Assembly (NCBI GenBank): GCA_947247005.1
Contig: OX365949.1
Coordinates: forward strand, 1,746,001 to 1,810,000
From: Spisula solida
Taxonomy: Eukaryota > Mollusca > Bivalvia > Venerida > Mactridae
Direction of reading: 5' to 3'
DNA: 64,000 bases
Made by a program: the position numbers and the translations under genes. The notes beneath the pieces are model-generated. The model worked only from the letters and a program-made list of their open reading frames with translations. It was not told where the DNA came from and searched no databases. Positions within the stretch are counted from its first letter, which is position 1. Each line of letters starts with the position of its first letter. This document shows positions 12,701-27,700 of this stretch, piece by piece.

Positions 12701-15700
12701 ACTGTTAGCTTCGGGTGTGATTTTTTATGCCCCGGCATCTACTGATGCAGGACTCCAGGAGGCATGTAGTGATCGTCCGTTTTTTCGTCTGGCTGTCTAT
12801 CCGAAAATTATCACCAAAACTTTCAAGTTGTTGAAACTCAAATAATTTTGAAGCCAGTCAAGGCATTGCTTTCAAACTTAGCATACTTATTAACTGTCAT
12901 AAACACCTTAAATTGTCAAAGCCATGTAAAACTGTCCAGCATTTCTACAGAATTATGATCCCTGATTGACTTAGCTAGATTTTATGGACAAGGCTTCCGT
13001 TGAGGCATAAACGTTTATTGAATGCAGTCTGTTAAATGATATTCTTTTATGATTCTTGGAGTATAATTTGATGTCCATGAATAACAATTATTGTTCATTA
13101 ATGATAAAAACTATGGAAATTATTTTTAATATATTTTCAGACATACATGGCACAAGAAATTTCACTATTTGGTGATGTATCCGTACAGGCGAATGCATTA
13201 AATAACTATCGTGTATACGGTACAGCAGTGCTTATACTCCTGGGGATCATTGTATTCATTGGTGTTGCCTTTGTTAGCAAGTTTGCTACGTTATCACTGG
13301 CATGCGTTATCGTCTCTATACTGTGTATATATATTGGAATCTTCGCTGCACATCCAGGAAGTAGTGTACAGTAAGTTATGTTCTCTATCTCCCTGCACTG
13401 GTACGCTATTTTGATGCACTGTTGCCGTATCCGTCCGAGTACTGCACACAGGTCAAGTATCAGTCCAAGTATTGAACGCAACTATGTTTAGGACATAGGT
13501 ACAATATGGGAATTCAAAGAGAAAAATCAGATGCAAAAAATAGTTAACATATGATGAAGAATATGGCCATTCCAGATTTGTTCATCAGAAACTTGGAAAA
13601 TATAGAGATGTGATATAAAGATGTGTAAATGATGCCTACATGTTCTGGTTATGGTTCTTGGTGGATAAAATTGTAAGAAATACTTTTAAGAAAGCGGTTC
13701 TATAATGGTCTTTGCCAGACCAAAGTTATAAATATCAGGTTTTGGAGATCTCATGCAGAGCTCAAACATTCCAGCAAAATGATATAAAAATTTGGCTTCA
13801 GTCAGGTCAATAAAATTGACACATGTACACAGAAACTGCTAAGGTGAATTTGCTTTCTAAATATGATAATTATGAAGAACGTGTTGATCCAGGACTCATT
13901 ACATTGCAACCAAGCAGTAACGCTATGGCACATAATTATACCTATTCCATACATGCTAGATGTCCTGTATCATGTCTGAGCCTCGTGCCTATTGAGACTC
14001 TTCTCGCGCATGATAGGAGGCAAATTGATTAAATTTCACGCATTTCTTGGACATACTGGAACCTGACATTATTTGCTTAAATTATGAAAATAATCACAAA
14101 TATTAGTTTAAATTGCGTCATGAAGCATGCATGGTATTGTCATAAAACTAAAATAAGTGAAAACTGCATACACACTTCATTAATTTAAATTTAAAGTTGG
14201 AGCAAGGAAAATTTCCTCATTTTATTGAAATCTTGTGCATTTCTATCACCAATCTCAAGCAATGGGGTATTCAAAACATGGCATGTATGCTACTCTCTGT
14301 ATACTGGTATTATCAGTAAACAAATCATGTTAAAATGTTCGCGGGATGTTACAATATTCCCCGGATGTGGATGTTTAAATGTTCCCAGGATGTAACAAGT
14401 TTTCGGTATGATACAATGCTGGCAGGATGTAACAAGTTTTCCGGTATGTTACAATGCTGGTGGGATTATGTTGGAGGAATGAAACATTTTATTGCATATA
14501 GTTACTTAATTAGAGTGGTCACAAATTCCAAGTACAACGTTGAATGATGGGTTACATTGCCTGTACTTATATTGATTGCTACAATCGTATTCAGCTGACT
14601 GTACATGTCTTCTACCTACATACAGTCTTAAGATAAGACACACCTGTAATATGGTAAATAATTGATTTGAATAGGTAGATTCGTTTTTTATGTGCTTGAA
14701 ATATATTGCTGTAATCTTAAGCTTTACAGTTCAATTTGTACCTTAGGATCACATACCGAGGGTTGTCTGCATGACTGTAGTACATCCTTCTTCAATAGTA
14801 AGCAGTTACGACAGTTTTTCGGCAACCATCAAATATTTACGAAGAAGATGTTCGCCCACTTAAATCTGTTTTAAAATAAAACAAATTTGGCTAAATGCAC
14901 CTAATTTATCACCGTGCTGTTTTGCAAAACTACTGTCCTAGTATTTTACACATATGTCACCATTAAGTGTCTTGTCTCATATCCAGACCAGGGAACTGTT
15001 TTATCAAAGCACTTACAAAAATCTTAGAGTTACGCTCAAATTTAAATTCTTTATAATTCTTTAACAACTGCAAATCGGTTTGTAGGAGTTCATTAACTGA
15101 ATAATTTCCTTGCTAACAGTATTGCAGCTCCATTTACCACATTTTTAATTGTTAACAAATTATAAAGAAGTTAAATTTGATCATTAAGTTTACGATCTCC
15201 TAGTGTTGAATTGTCAAGCTTATACATGTAATCTCTACTTTGTTCCCACCCCAGTTCACACATGTTCATGAGACATGCTCAACTTCAAAGTGAAATTTTA
15301 TTGATTTATACCAGCCAGGGATTACCTGTTTATATAATTTTTTATTGACAAGTCTCACACATTCGCCGTGAGACTCGCACATTTGAACCCTTAATCACGC
15401 TCTCACGCTCATCTCTTAAATCTCACGCATTTTAACTAAGTCTGATACACATATTTAAAACAAACTAATTTACGAGATACTAACTCCAAAGTGCACCAGA
15501 ATGCAGGATGTAAGGTTCCAAAAATAAAAGTTCTCCACACCCCTTTGGTGGGAGTGAGTCCTGGGAATAAAATTGTTGAGAACCCTGATTATAACCAAAT
15601 ACTACATAACATGCTTCATGTATAAGGTCGATTTTTTGGGCCTCCTGCCAGTTCATGTAATCCATGTCCAGTAGGATTTGAACTTTCATTCTGTATATAT

Positions 15701-18700
15701 TGTTGGGCTTCTGACCCCTGACCATGGGGAAACCACCCCTTGCAACCACTATCTCACCCTGACCATATGTGTTAGTTCTCTGTCTGTTTTGTATCATAGT
15801 TTGTGGTGGGCATGGTGGTACAAAAGGTTCGTACAAATTATGTACATGTATATAGTAGTGGAGACATATTGATTTTGTGCTGGACATCTGGATGGATGTC
15901 ACAATGTTTGTCTGCGCTCAACAACTGATTGGATTTAAATGTAACTTCACACTAAGACTTGGTACCTGAAGCATAGTAGTGCATACAGTCAGGTATTTCA
16001 GGTCCGAATATTTTTGCCAGAGTTAAGGCCTTTTAATGGTAAAAAAAAATATGGTCCACGCTTGTTCTCCTTAACCAATTGTGATTTCAATGAAACTTGT
16101 GAAGAATGGTTAGTACCAAGACTAGCTTTTGTCAAGATTTTATTTGAATGATTTTTGCTGAAGTCATGGCCATTTTAGTCATAAACCCTTGTTTGAATAC
16201 CTTTACTTTGTTTATTGTAGTATATGTTACCTGGGAGAAAGATTACTGACGTCTGACTCAGTCACAGTGGATGGTGTTATGATGTGTACCAAGAATGAAA
16301 CAGGACCAATATTCCAGAAATACTGCACTGCAGGCCCGAATGACACAACAACTTGTGATCCATACTTTGAGCAACATGACACTTATACTAAACCCGGTAT
16401 ACCAGGGTTAGCCAGCAATGTCTTCACAGGTATAACACTTAAACAATATCATAGCAATTGCTATATTGCTATAAGCTGTCTGACCACTACTGTCTGAATT
16501 AATTACTGTTCAAGCAGTAGTTCTCTTGTCATGTTAAACCTTGCTACATCTTCTATGTCATTGAATTGAGATTTCAGGTTTGGCCTTGAATTTAAGTGTC
16601 AGGTTTGACCTTGAATTGAGAAATCAGGTTTGACCTTGAATTAAGATGTCAGGTTTGACCTTGAATTCAGGTGTCAGGTTTGACCTTGAATTTAGATGTC
16701 AGGTTTGACCTGCAAGTGAGATGTTAAGTGTGACCTTGAATTTTGAAGTCGGGTTTGTCCTTGAATGGATGTGATTGGTTTTGACCTTGAATTAAGGTAA
16801 CAATTTTAAGTCTTATTGTATAAATACTAATATGTCCATGATTGCGGTAGACTGAAGCTATCCATGAAGTGTTTGTGATGGTTATAGTAAGGTGCCTAAT
16901 AACCATGGTAATAATTCTGACACACCACTTCTCAGATCCGTCAGATAATTGTACTGTTTTCATATGACTATGGCGGAACTTGAAATCAATGTAATGCCCT
17001 TATGGAACTCAGGTGTCGTTTGTTTAAGCGTTATATTGGTTTTCAGTTCCGTCACAGTCATGTGAATACAGTACAATTCTCAGACTGACGTAACTGAGAA
17101 GTAACGTATCAGGGTTATCACCGTGGTAACACTTGTTATTGGAAACAATACCACTTATTTCCATGGTATTTCTACACGTGTCAGTCAACAATGTGGGTAC
17201 TGTCACAAGAACTTTCAGGTTTTATGTTTGTAAAATGTCATAGTGTGGGTTGTGATGTCACTCATTACAACTACCATGATCAGGTTTCTGTTCTGTCTGA
17301 GACAATGGATTAGAAGAAACCATTAACTGCATTACCATAGTAGTATAGATTACAGGAAGCTCAGTAATAAAACTAACTGCAGAAATCTGTCGTTGAAAGC
17401 AGCCTTTTTATTGGTCAATCATATACCTGAGTCACTGTATGCAGCATTCTCACCAATGAAAGCTGTAACTGTATGCCGCCTTCTTATTGGTCAATCATAG
17501 GCCATTCTCTGAATGCAGCTATTTCATTGGTCAATTATATACCTGAGTCACTGTATCAAGCATTCTCATCAATCATAAAACTGTCTCTGTATGAAGCCTT
17601 CTCATTGGTCAATCATAGACTATTCTCTGAATGCAGCTATTTTATTGGTCAATCATAAACCAGTTTCTGTATGCAGCCCTCTCATTGGTCAATTATAGAC
17701 CAGTCTCAGAATGCATCCTTTTTATTGGTCAATTTTAAATCTGGCCTTCACTTTAACCAAGTTTATATGGTAATGTTTGAATGTACAATTGTTTTATTTC
17801 AGAAAACTTACATAATCGTTACACATTTTCTGATGACCTGATCGGCTACAACTACGAGGGAAACCGAGATCGTGGTGAAATTATTGCAGACATTACATCA
17901 TCTTTTGTTGTATTGTTGGCTATCTACTTTCCTTCTGTGACAGGTTTGTGTAAATGATTATGCTCCCTAATCAAAGATTAGGGGGTACACAATGTATATA
18001 TATACTGCTTTTCATAATTAAGGTCACAGCCAGTGTGGACATACCATGTTGTATGTTATGTTTTTTTTGGCTGAGAACACAATTAAAAATCTGTCAACAA
18101 AAAGTTAAAAACAACCGTAAATATTAAATTATTTGACCGATTTAAATGAAACATCCTCGACACTCAAACCTAGAATGAGTGCTTACCATGCAACTTAATA
18201 TGTTCCAACTAAAGGTGACATATTGCACAAAAATATTGCATAGTTAATACTCATTCTTGGCTTGAGCGTGGAAGATACCTTGTCTTTGTGGACAGATTTT
18301 TACATTGTCCTCACTGAGACCGATTGGTTTCCGATCTATAAATCCAGACTTAGTAGATTTAAGATCCACAAACTTTACATTGTGGTTGGTTAATCATCAG
18401 ATGATAGCTGATAATTTTAAGTAAGAATGTGAAAATTCAAGGTTGTTGTGACCTTTAGCATAATAGATTATATGGCTACCATGGGGCATTGTAGATTATA
18501 TGGCTACCATGGGGCATTGTAGATTATATGGCTACCATGGGGCATTGTAGATTATATGGCTACCATGGGGCATTGTAGATTATATGGCTACCATGGGGCA
18601 TTGGTATATTTTACAAACAGCTCTGATTGTGGTGATGTTTGAATCTCTTCAAAGATTTTCACCATGTACATTGTAAATCGTTTCAGACATTGCTATGCTG

Positions 18701-21700
18701 TATTGAGTAACTCATTTAGTTATATAATGAGACATTCACAGTGATACTGCCTTATTTAATCTCGTAAAATGCACACATGCAACAAGTGAAGTGTGGCTGT
18801 CGCTACAGATTTATAAAATTTGTCTCCGATCATGTCAGGGAAAATAATAAGATAGTTTGTGCATGCTTTATGTCTTTGTGAAGTAATTTAACTAATTTAA
18901 AGCTGCACACACCGGTACACATAGGAGACTGTTACAAATACTAGATATCAATGGTATTAGCTTGATTTTTGTGAAGTTTGAACAAATTAAACAGGGCCAG
19001 GCCCCGATCTCCCAAAGCATCTCAAGTAGAAATCTCAACTCAAATTGAGATTTTGCCCAAACCAGAGTCTAAATTTGAGAAAAATCTGATGTTGGAGCTC
19101 TTTAATTTTTATGTACCAAACTCAGAGTAATGTTTTCTGATTTTGATGCAAATTTTGAGTCCAGCCTCCCATGGAAATTAACATAAAGGCACATGGCCAT
19201 ATTTGAGATGAGATTGATCTCAGAATGAGATGTTTCGGGAGATTGGAGCCTGATCTCCAGAACCATCTCAAGTAGAACCCTCACCTCAAATTGAGATTTT
19301 GCTCGAATCAGAGTCTAAGTTAGAGATTAATCTGAAGTTTGAGCTCTTGGATTGTTAGTGAAACAAGCTCAGAATAATGTTTCTATTTTGTAATGCCAAT
19401 TCTGAGTTCAGTGTCCCAAGGAAATTAACCTAAAGGCACATGGCAATATGTGAGGTAAGATTCATCTCAGATTGAGATGCTTTGGGAGATAGGGCCTATA
19501 TGCTAATATATTAGCATGAGTTATCAGTTATTGTTGTTTGCGATTGCCTGAGACATTAGTAAGTGTGTGATCATCACTTCAATATACCCTGCCTGATTGG
19601 CCAATGACCTGTCGAATTCCAGTGAAACAGTTTATTATACCCCCGCTCAATGAGTTGTAAGGGGGGTATACTGGATTCAGCTCGTCCGTCCGTCTGTCTG
19701 TCTGTCTGTCTGTCCGTAGACGCATTCTTGTGGACGCAACTCCTCCTACGGTTTTGGCAGGATTTCGCTCAAACTTTCACAGATGAACAACCTCAACACA
19801 TAGATGTGCATGAAGAAAGGAATTTGCACTGCGATGAATTATGGCCCTTTGCTGGTGGGGGTATATTAGTCTGCCGAATGGCGACAGCTCTAGTTTATTG
19901 TAACATTTGACAGGAATGAAATCAGGAATGGTTACAATCTACTTCATAAATGATGCAACATGACTAATGATGGATGGATATATTTCAGGTATCATGGCTG
20001 GATCAAATAGATCGGGTGATTTAGAAGATGCTCAGAGATCTATACCTGTAGGAACTTTAGCTGCTATAACAACCACAAGTGTTGTCTGTATCCTTTTCTA
20101 TCACTGCTGCTTATGTGTTTGTGGAGTTGTCATGGGCTGTTCTGTATGTATTGGAGAGGTTTTTTTACCTGCCAAAACTACCGTAATTACACAATACATA
20201 CACTTTACAGATTAGTAATTCTCACCTTTCTGAAGATATCTTATAATCGATAGCTTCATATTAAAATAATGAGTATATAGACTAAGGATCCGTCATGAGT
20301 TGTCTTTTGAGATCAACATTTCTTAAATGAGTCTATAAAACACAGGTTATTTAGTGAGCCTTCATTATAATACTGCAGGTTTAACTGCCGAATTCTAGCT
20401 CTTTGTCTATATTGATATAGGCAAAATTGTAGGTCATGTTCGAATGTGGCCCAATTAAACACACAGGTAACTGTATCATTGAAAAAGATTTTAAAAAAAG
20501 CTTTTATTAATGATACAGTTACCTGTGATTAAACATGGGACAAAACAAAAGACAAATGCAATCAAAATGTCAGACTGTGTAGTTTATTGCCATTATTACC
20601 CTCATGCTCATGTTCCTTAACTGTTATCCTAGATATCACATGTACATTCTTCTTTGCTGGAACAATCGAAGGTGATTTGTTGAGAGACAAGTAAGTTATC
20701 ACATACCTGTGCACTTTTCTACAGTGCCATAAAACTTGTAATGCACACTTTATCACACACCTGTACGCTATTCTACAGTGCCATAAAACTTGTAATGCAC
20801 ACTTTATCACACACCTGTGCACTTTTCTACAGTGCTATAAAACTTGTAATGCACACTTTATCACACACCAGTGCACTTTTCTACAGTGCCATAAAACTTG
20901 TAATGCACACTTTATCACACACCAGTGCACTTTTCTACAGTGCTATAAAACTTGTAATGCACACTTTATCACACACCTGTGCACTATTCTACAGTGCCAT
21001 AAAACTTGTATTGCACACTTTATCACACACCTGTGCGCTATTCTACAGTGCCATAAAACTTGTAATGCACACTTTATCACACACCTGTGCGCTATTCTAC
21101 AGTGCCATAAAACTTGTAATGCACACTTTATCACATACCTGTGCGCTATTCTACAGTGCCATAAAACTTGTAATGCACACTTTATCACATACCTGTACGC
21201 TATTCTACAGTGCCATAAAACTTGTAATGCACACTTTATCACACACCTGTGCGCTATTCTACAGTGCCATATAACTTGTATTGCACACTTTTATCTCACA
21301 GCCTTTTCTATCGGTCCTTAAAACTTGTAATGCACACTTTATCACATACTATATTCTACAGTGCCATAAAACTTGTAATGCACACTTTATCACACACCTG
21401 TACGCTATTCTACAGTGCCATAAAACTTGTAATGCACACTTTATCACACACCTGTGCACTTTTCTACAGTGCTATAAAACTTGTAATGCACACTTTATCA
21501 CACACCTGTGCGCTATTCTACAGTGCCATAAAACTTGTAATGCACACTTTATCACACACCTGTGCACTTTTCTACAGTGCTATAAAACTTGTGATTCACA
21601 CTTTATCACATACCTGTGCGCTATTCTACAGTGCCATAAAACTTGTAATGCACATTTTTTCACATACCTGTGCACTATTCTACAGTGCTATAAAACTTGT

Positions 21701-24700
21701 AATGCACACTTTATCACACACCTGTGCACTATTCTACAGTGCTATAAAACTTGTAATGCACACTTTATAACACACCTGTGCACTATTCTACAGTGCTATA
21801 AAACTTGTAATGCACACTTTATCACACACCTGTGCACTATTCTACAGTGCTATAAAACTTGTGATTCACACTTTATCACATACCTGTGCGCTATTCTACA
21901 GTGCCATAAAACTTGTAATGCACACTTTATCACACACCTGTGCACTATTCTACAGTGCTATAAAACTTGTAATGCACACTTTATCACACACCTGTGCACT
22001 ATTCTACAGTGCTATAAAACTTGTAATGCACACTTTATCACACACCAGTGCACTTTTCTACAGTGCCATAAAACTTGTAATGCACACTTTATCACACACC
22101 AGTGCACTTTTCTACAGTGCTATAAAACTTGTAATGCACACTTTATCACACACCTGTGCACTATTCTACAGTGCCATAAAACTTGTATTGCACACTTTAT
22201 CACACACCTGTGCGCTATTCTACAGTGCCATAAAACTTGTAATGCACACTTTATCACACACCTGTGCGCTATTCTACAGTGCCATAAAACTTGTAATGCA
22301 CACTTTATCACATACCTGTGCGCTATTCTACAGTGCCATAAAACTTGTAATGCACACTTTATCACATACCTGTACGCTATTCTACAGTGCCATAAAACTT
22401 GTAATGCACACTTTATCACACACCTGTGCGCTATTCTACAGTGCCATATAACTTGTATTGCACACTTTTATCTCACAGCCTTTTCTATCGGTCCTTAAAA
22501 CTTGTAATGCACACTTTATCACATACTATATTCTACAGTGCCATAAAACTTGTAATGCACACTTTATCACACACCTGTACGCTATTCTACAGTGCCATAA
22601 AACTTGTAATGCACACTTTATCCCACACCTGTGCACTTTTCTACAGTGCTATAAAACTTGTAATGCACACTTTATCACACACCTGTGCGCTATTCTACAG
22701 TGCCATAAAACTTGTAATGCACACTTTATCACACACCTGTGCACTTTTCTACAGTGCTATAAAACTTGTGATTCACACTTTATCACATACCTGTGCGCTA
22801 TTCTACAGTGCCATAAAACTTGTAATGCACATTTTTTCACATACCTGTGCACTATTCTACAGTGCTATAAAACTTGTAATGCACACTTTATCACACACCT
22901 GTGCACTATTCTACAGTGCTATAAAACTTGTAATGCACACTTTATAACACACCTGTGCACTATTCTACAGTGCTATAAAACTTGTAATGCACACTTTATC
23001 ACACACCTGTGCACTATTCTACAGTGCTATAAAACTTGTGATTCACACTTTATCACATACCTGTGCGCTATTCTACAGTGCCATAAAACTTGTAATGCAC
23101 ACTTTATCACACACCTGTGCACTATTCTACAGTGCTATAAAACTTGTAATGCACACTTTATCACACACCTGTGCACTATTCTACAGTGCTATAAAACTTG
23201 TAATGCACACTTTATCACACACCTGTGCACTATTCTACAGTGCTATAAAACTTGTAATGCACACTTTATCACATACTGTATAGCGGGTATATTTCACGGG
23301 GGTCTAATTTTCGCTATATTCGCGGTCAACATCGATAGCGCGAAATCTAAACCCAGCGAAATATTTACTTCGTAAATATACAAATTTTACAAAGGGAGAC
23401 AATTCATGATTAAAAACCAACGTTGACCCAATGATTTTGCAAGAAGTACGTCGATTAAGTAAAATATGGCAGTAAGACTTAGATTTATAATAAATTACAA
23501 AATATAATTTGAAATTAGATCTTTGTAAAACGTGTGTAAACTCTATGCATGTGTATCAAATATCATTTGTGCATCATGCTTTCTCAACGTTAAAAGGTGT
23601 TAATTATAAGCAGGTGCATCAAAATTATTAGATTTAACGCTCTTTTGTTTGCAAAACGTGTTAAAATGTTTGCCGAAAAAGTATTTGTTTGTGTAATTTT
23701 TCTAATGATAGTCAACTCGGCCATTAAACAAACCGTTCAAAATAATCGTCGAAACGCAACGAGCGATTTATGAACAAGATAAATAATCTTACTGTGTAAT
23801 TTGTAAATCCCGTAAATCGTTTATAAATCATCAAATTTGGAAGAACATAACCACACGCCCTTATATGTTATACCAGCATAAATAAATCATGGACAGGGGG
23901 TTTTATATAGACTTCTTATTAGGCCCTTTATATCTGACAAGTGTTTCCCTGTGCGCCCAACAAGATCAAACGCTTTAAATAACTCAGACGCAGCATGTGT
24001 ACACACTGTGTTGAGAAAATGACGTAATATATTCCGGCATTATATAGGAAGCGCTGATTTGATTTTGTGTGCGTAATGACATAGCGTATCGTCAGTTCTA
24101 AATTGTCGGACTTGTTTAATTAATTATTAATTATGGACTATGATAGCAATATGGGATTTGGGAAAACATACGTATGTTCACAATTAATCAACACTTAATG
24201 AACACTTGAATTGTCATTACGCCCAGTTTTCTTACGATATTGCATGTATGTTTTAAGCTTTATAAATTGCCGTGTTCAGCAATCAATTTCCGTTTTTTAT
24301 TTTCCAAGGTGTAACTTACGTAAGATTGACCTCTTATTTCATGTTTACCAACAAGGTTTTATATTCGCGGCCGAGGTCGTTTGCGCGAAATCAAGACACC
24401 GTGAATTCAAAAGGATCCAGATAACGCGAATAATGGACCCCGTGAAATATACCCGCTATACAGTACCTGTGCGCTATTCTACAGTGCCATAAAACTTGTA
24501 ATGCACACTTTATCACACACCTGTGCACTATTCTACAGTGCTATAAAACTTGTAATGCACACTTTATCACATACCTGTGCACTTTTCTACAGTGCTATAA
24601 AACTTGTAATGCACACTTTATCACACACCTGTACGCTATTCTACAGTGCCATAAAACTTGTAATGCACACTTTATCACACACCTGTGCACTATTCTACAG

Positions 24701-27700
24701 TGCCATAAAACTTGTAATGCACACTTTATCACACACCTGTGCACTATTCTACAGTGCCATAAAACTTGTAATGCACACTTTATCACATACCTGTGCACTA
24801 TTCTACAGTGCCATAAAACTTGTTACGTGTGCATTAAATATGCAAATGATGTCATATTATTTGATGTTTTTTATTATGATGACGTTGCAAACATATAAAG
24901 CACTTTTTATTAGCAGAATCATGTATGAATGCCTAAAATTATCTTTTTGTCTTATTTTTGTCCGGTTTTTGATAAATATATAATCTATAATATACTTAGA
25001 CCATAAGGGAGAGAACTTGGAACAATTTTCCTTCTAATTGTGAATAACTGTATTGGAATAACATTCAAAATGTCGCAATTTCTTAACTGTATCAGTCTAA
25101 CATTGTTACCTTATCGTTTGTTTCTGTGCTCAATGACAATGGCGTAAGTTTTATTGTACCAGTTTAGTTTAAGTCTTTGAATTGTTTATTTTACAGACTT
25201 GGTGAAAGTATAAATGGTGGATTGGTGGTCGCTTATCTTGCTTGGCCCACAAAATGGGTTATATTGATTGGTTCCTTTCTGTCTACTGTTGGAGCTGGGC
25301 TTCAGTCACTTACTGGTAAGTTATATTGATTGCATACATGCTATGTTTCGCAGACGCCTTTGCATGAAATTTTGGTTGGGAATGCAGGAGGTTTCATTAA
25401 AATGAGGAAGATTTTCCTTGCTCAAACTTTAATCTTAAATTAGTGATGTTTGTATGCTGTTTTCACTTCTTACTTTATGACAATACCATGCATGCTTCAT
25501 GAAGCAATTTAAAATAATATTTGTGATCATTTCTTGTAAGCTTATCATTTTGGAAATCATAAAATTTCTCTTAAATTGGGTGAAGTCATATTCATATGTA
25601 CCGGCATGTAATGTCCTGTTTCATGCGCATTACATGGTGTAAGCCAGAAGTATTAAACATTTGGTAATTGTTACTTTGAGTTTCTTAAAAGGTAGAATTA
25701 AATCTCATTAAAATAAGATCCTAACATTTTCTCTGTCTCTCAGCGTAAAGTATTGAAGCGTAATAAGGGTCTGATTATAATGAGATTGGTAAAAGGTTAT
25801 TACCATGGCCTAGAGGCAGCGGGTATTATTGGATGCATAAAGCAATTTGGCTATGTAGGAGCATGTGATCACGTTTCATTGCCTGATTGGCTAAAGCGTC
25901 AGTCTGGATTATGAATTCAAATTATAGGAAGGATTTTGTAAGAATGTTGTGAACCAGACTAATTTAATTTCCGTTTAGCCCATGTTTCACAGAGTCACAT
26001 GATCAATTAAGCTTTTATGAATGAGCAGTGTTATTGTCTGCTTGGACTGTTATGTAAACTGGTCTCGCTTATTCAATATCATGCCAGGGGGTCTGCTTCA
26101 TTATAATTAATATTGAGTGTCTCATGCCACTGTGAGTAAAATGTTACATACACATTGATTAGGTGAGATTAACTGGTAATAAAGTCGTTAATACTGGTCG
26201 GCCCTGGAAAACTATTTGACTTGTTAACTGTTGTATGATTTTATCAAACAGGTGCTCCAAGGTTGCTGCAAGCTATTGCCATGGATGGTGTGATACCAGT
26301 TATAAACTTCTTCTCTGTGACAACAAAGCGAGGTGAACCGTTCAGGGCCCTGTTATTGACTGTATTCATATCAGAGATTGGTATACTTATAGCTAACCTA
26401 GATATCGTCGCACCTGTCATCACTATGTAAGTTATACATATCATCATTGTCTTATATCATTACAGGTCCAGGGTGGGTATTCAATATTGATCTTATTAAT
26501 TGGATTGCCAATCATATCGCCTGTTACTGACTAAGAGTTTAGTATGGTGTGATCTGATTGGTTGTCTTTATCCTTTATCTAAGTTAAGTAAGATCAATAT
26601 TGAATACCCACCTAGATCTCAATCTATGCAAAATCTCAGTTTACCGGTGTATATTAATTGTCACATATCTTTCAGTCAATTTACAAACAAGACCATTCTC
26701 AAAGTTGGTATCACAAAACACAAACACTGTTCTGTGTATATTACAGTAAACTTTTATGGGCTTATAATTCAGACTTTCCTCAAATTCACACTTAGATATT
26801 TGGTAAGATTTTGGTAAAATCTCAGTTTGAGTTAAGATTTATTTTTGAGATGCTTCGGGAGATCGATTCAGATTTTTACTGATTATCAGAAAAACCCTGT
26901 TAGGCTGACATTAAACTTTCTTTGTTTAGAGTTACCTAACCCAGAAATATTAAGTATGTAGGTGTAGAGATTGTTTTGTAAACAAATGTTTATCCAATGG
27001 CATCTGCTGATGAGGGAGGTGGATAGTGATTGTCTTGTTCATTCATAGGTCCCATTGAAAATGTTAACTAAAACTTTCAAGTTTTTGAAACTCAAATATT
27101 TTCAAAGTTCATTAAAGCATGGCTTTCAAACTTGGCACACTTGTTAACTTGTTATTGACTTAGCTAGTTATTATAATAATGGACAAGGCTTCCTCAGGGG
27201 CATAAGCGTTTACTGAATGCAGTCTTAAAAAGTAGAAAAAAAGAGTTGCTTGGATATTCATGATGAGGGTAGTGTAACTCCAAACAAACATTCATGATGG
27301 TCAGCCTTAACACTGTAGCTTAAAATAATGATGTGATTAGAAATCACTACTGATTTTACATACAAGTCCTAGTAAAAGTTTCCATAAATGATTAATACAA
27401 CCTTTGAAGAGTACTCTGATGAGCAGCCTTAGGCCGTCTTGGTCCATTTGTTAATTAATACTTAACGATGCCTGTTTGCCTAGTCTAACCTTACATTACT
27501 ATGTAACATAGGAACATACATTGGAATTAGGTGAAAAATCTAGTCTATAAATGTCTATGGTGGGAAATTATGGAAAGTTTGATCTCTTGTTAAAATGAAA
27601 AGTTAACTTTACAATTATTTTATTCTGTAGGTTTTTCTTGATGTGTTATGGATTTGTTAACATGGCTTGTGCATTACAAACGTTACTGAAGACACCAAGT

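Larger units (their letters stand above)
13371..16220. other. KCC intron after exon 5
   Basis: Holds the irregular repeat at 14332, a MITE copy at 14991, a minus-strand 140-codon frame at 15480-15902 in apparently repeated sequence, and the dispersed repeat at 15843. No exon supported. Confidence 0.75.

Noticed and set aside
20741..23375. Open frames up to 405 codons with [18 protein letters not shown] or [10 protein letters not shown] repeats
   Set aside because: The 54-bp period keeps all units in frame, so openness needs no selection. Frames are open on both strands and the region is an intron.
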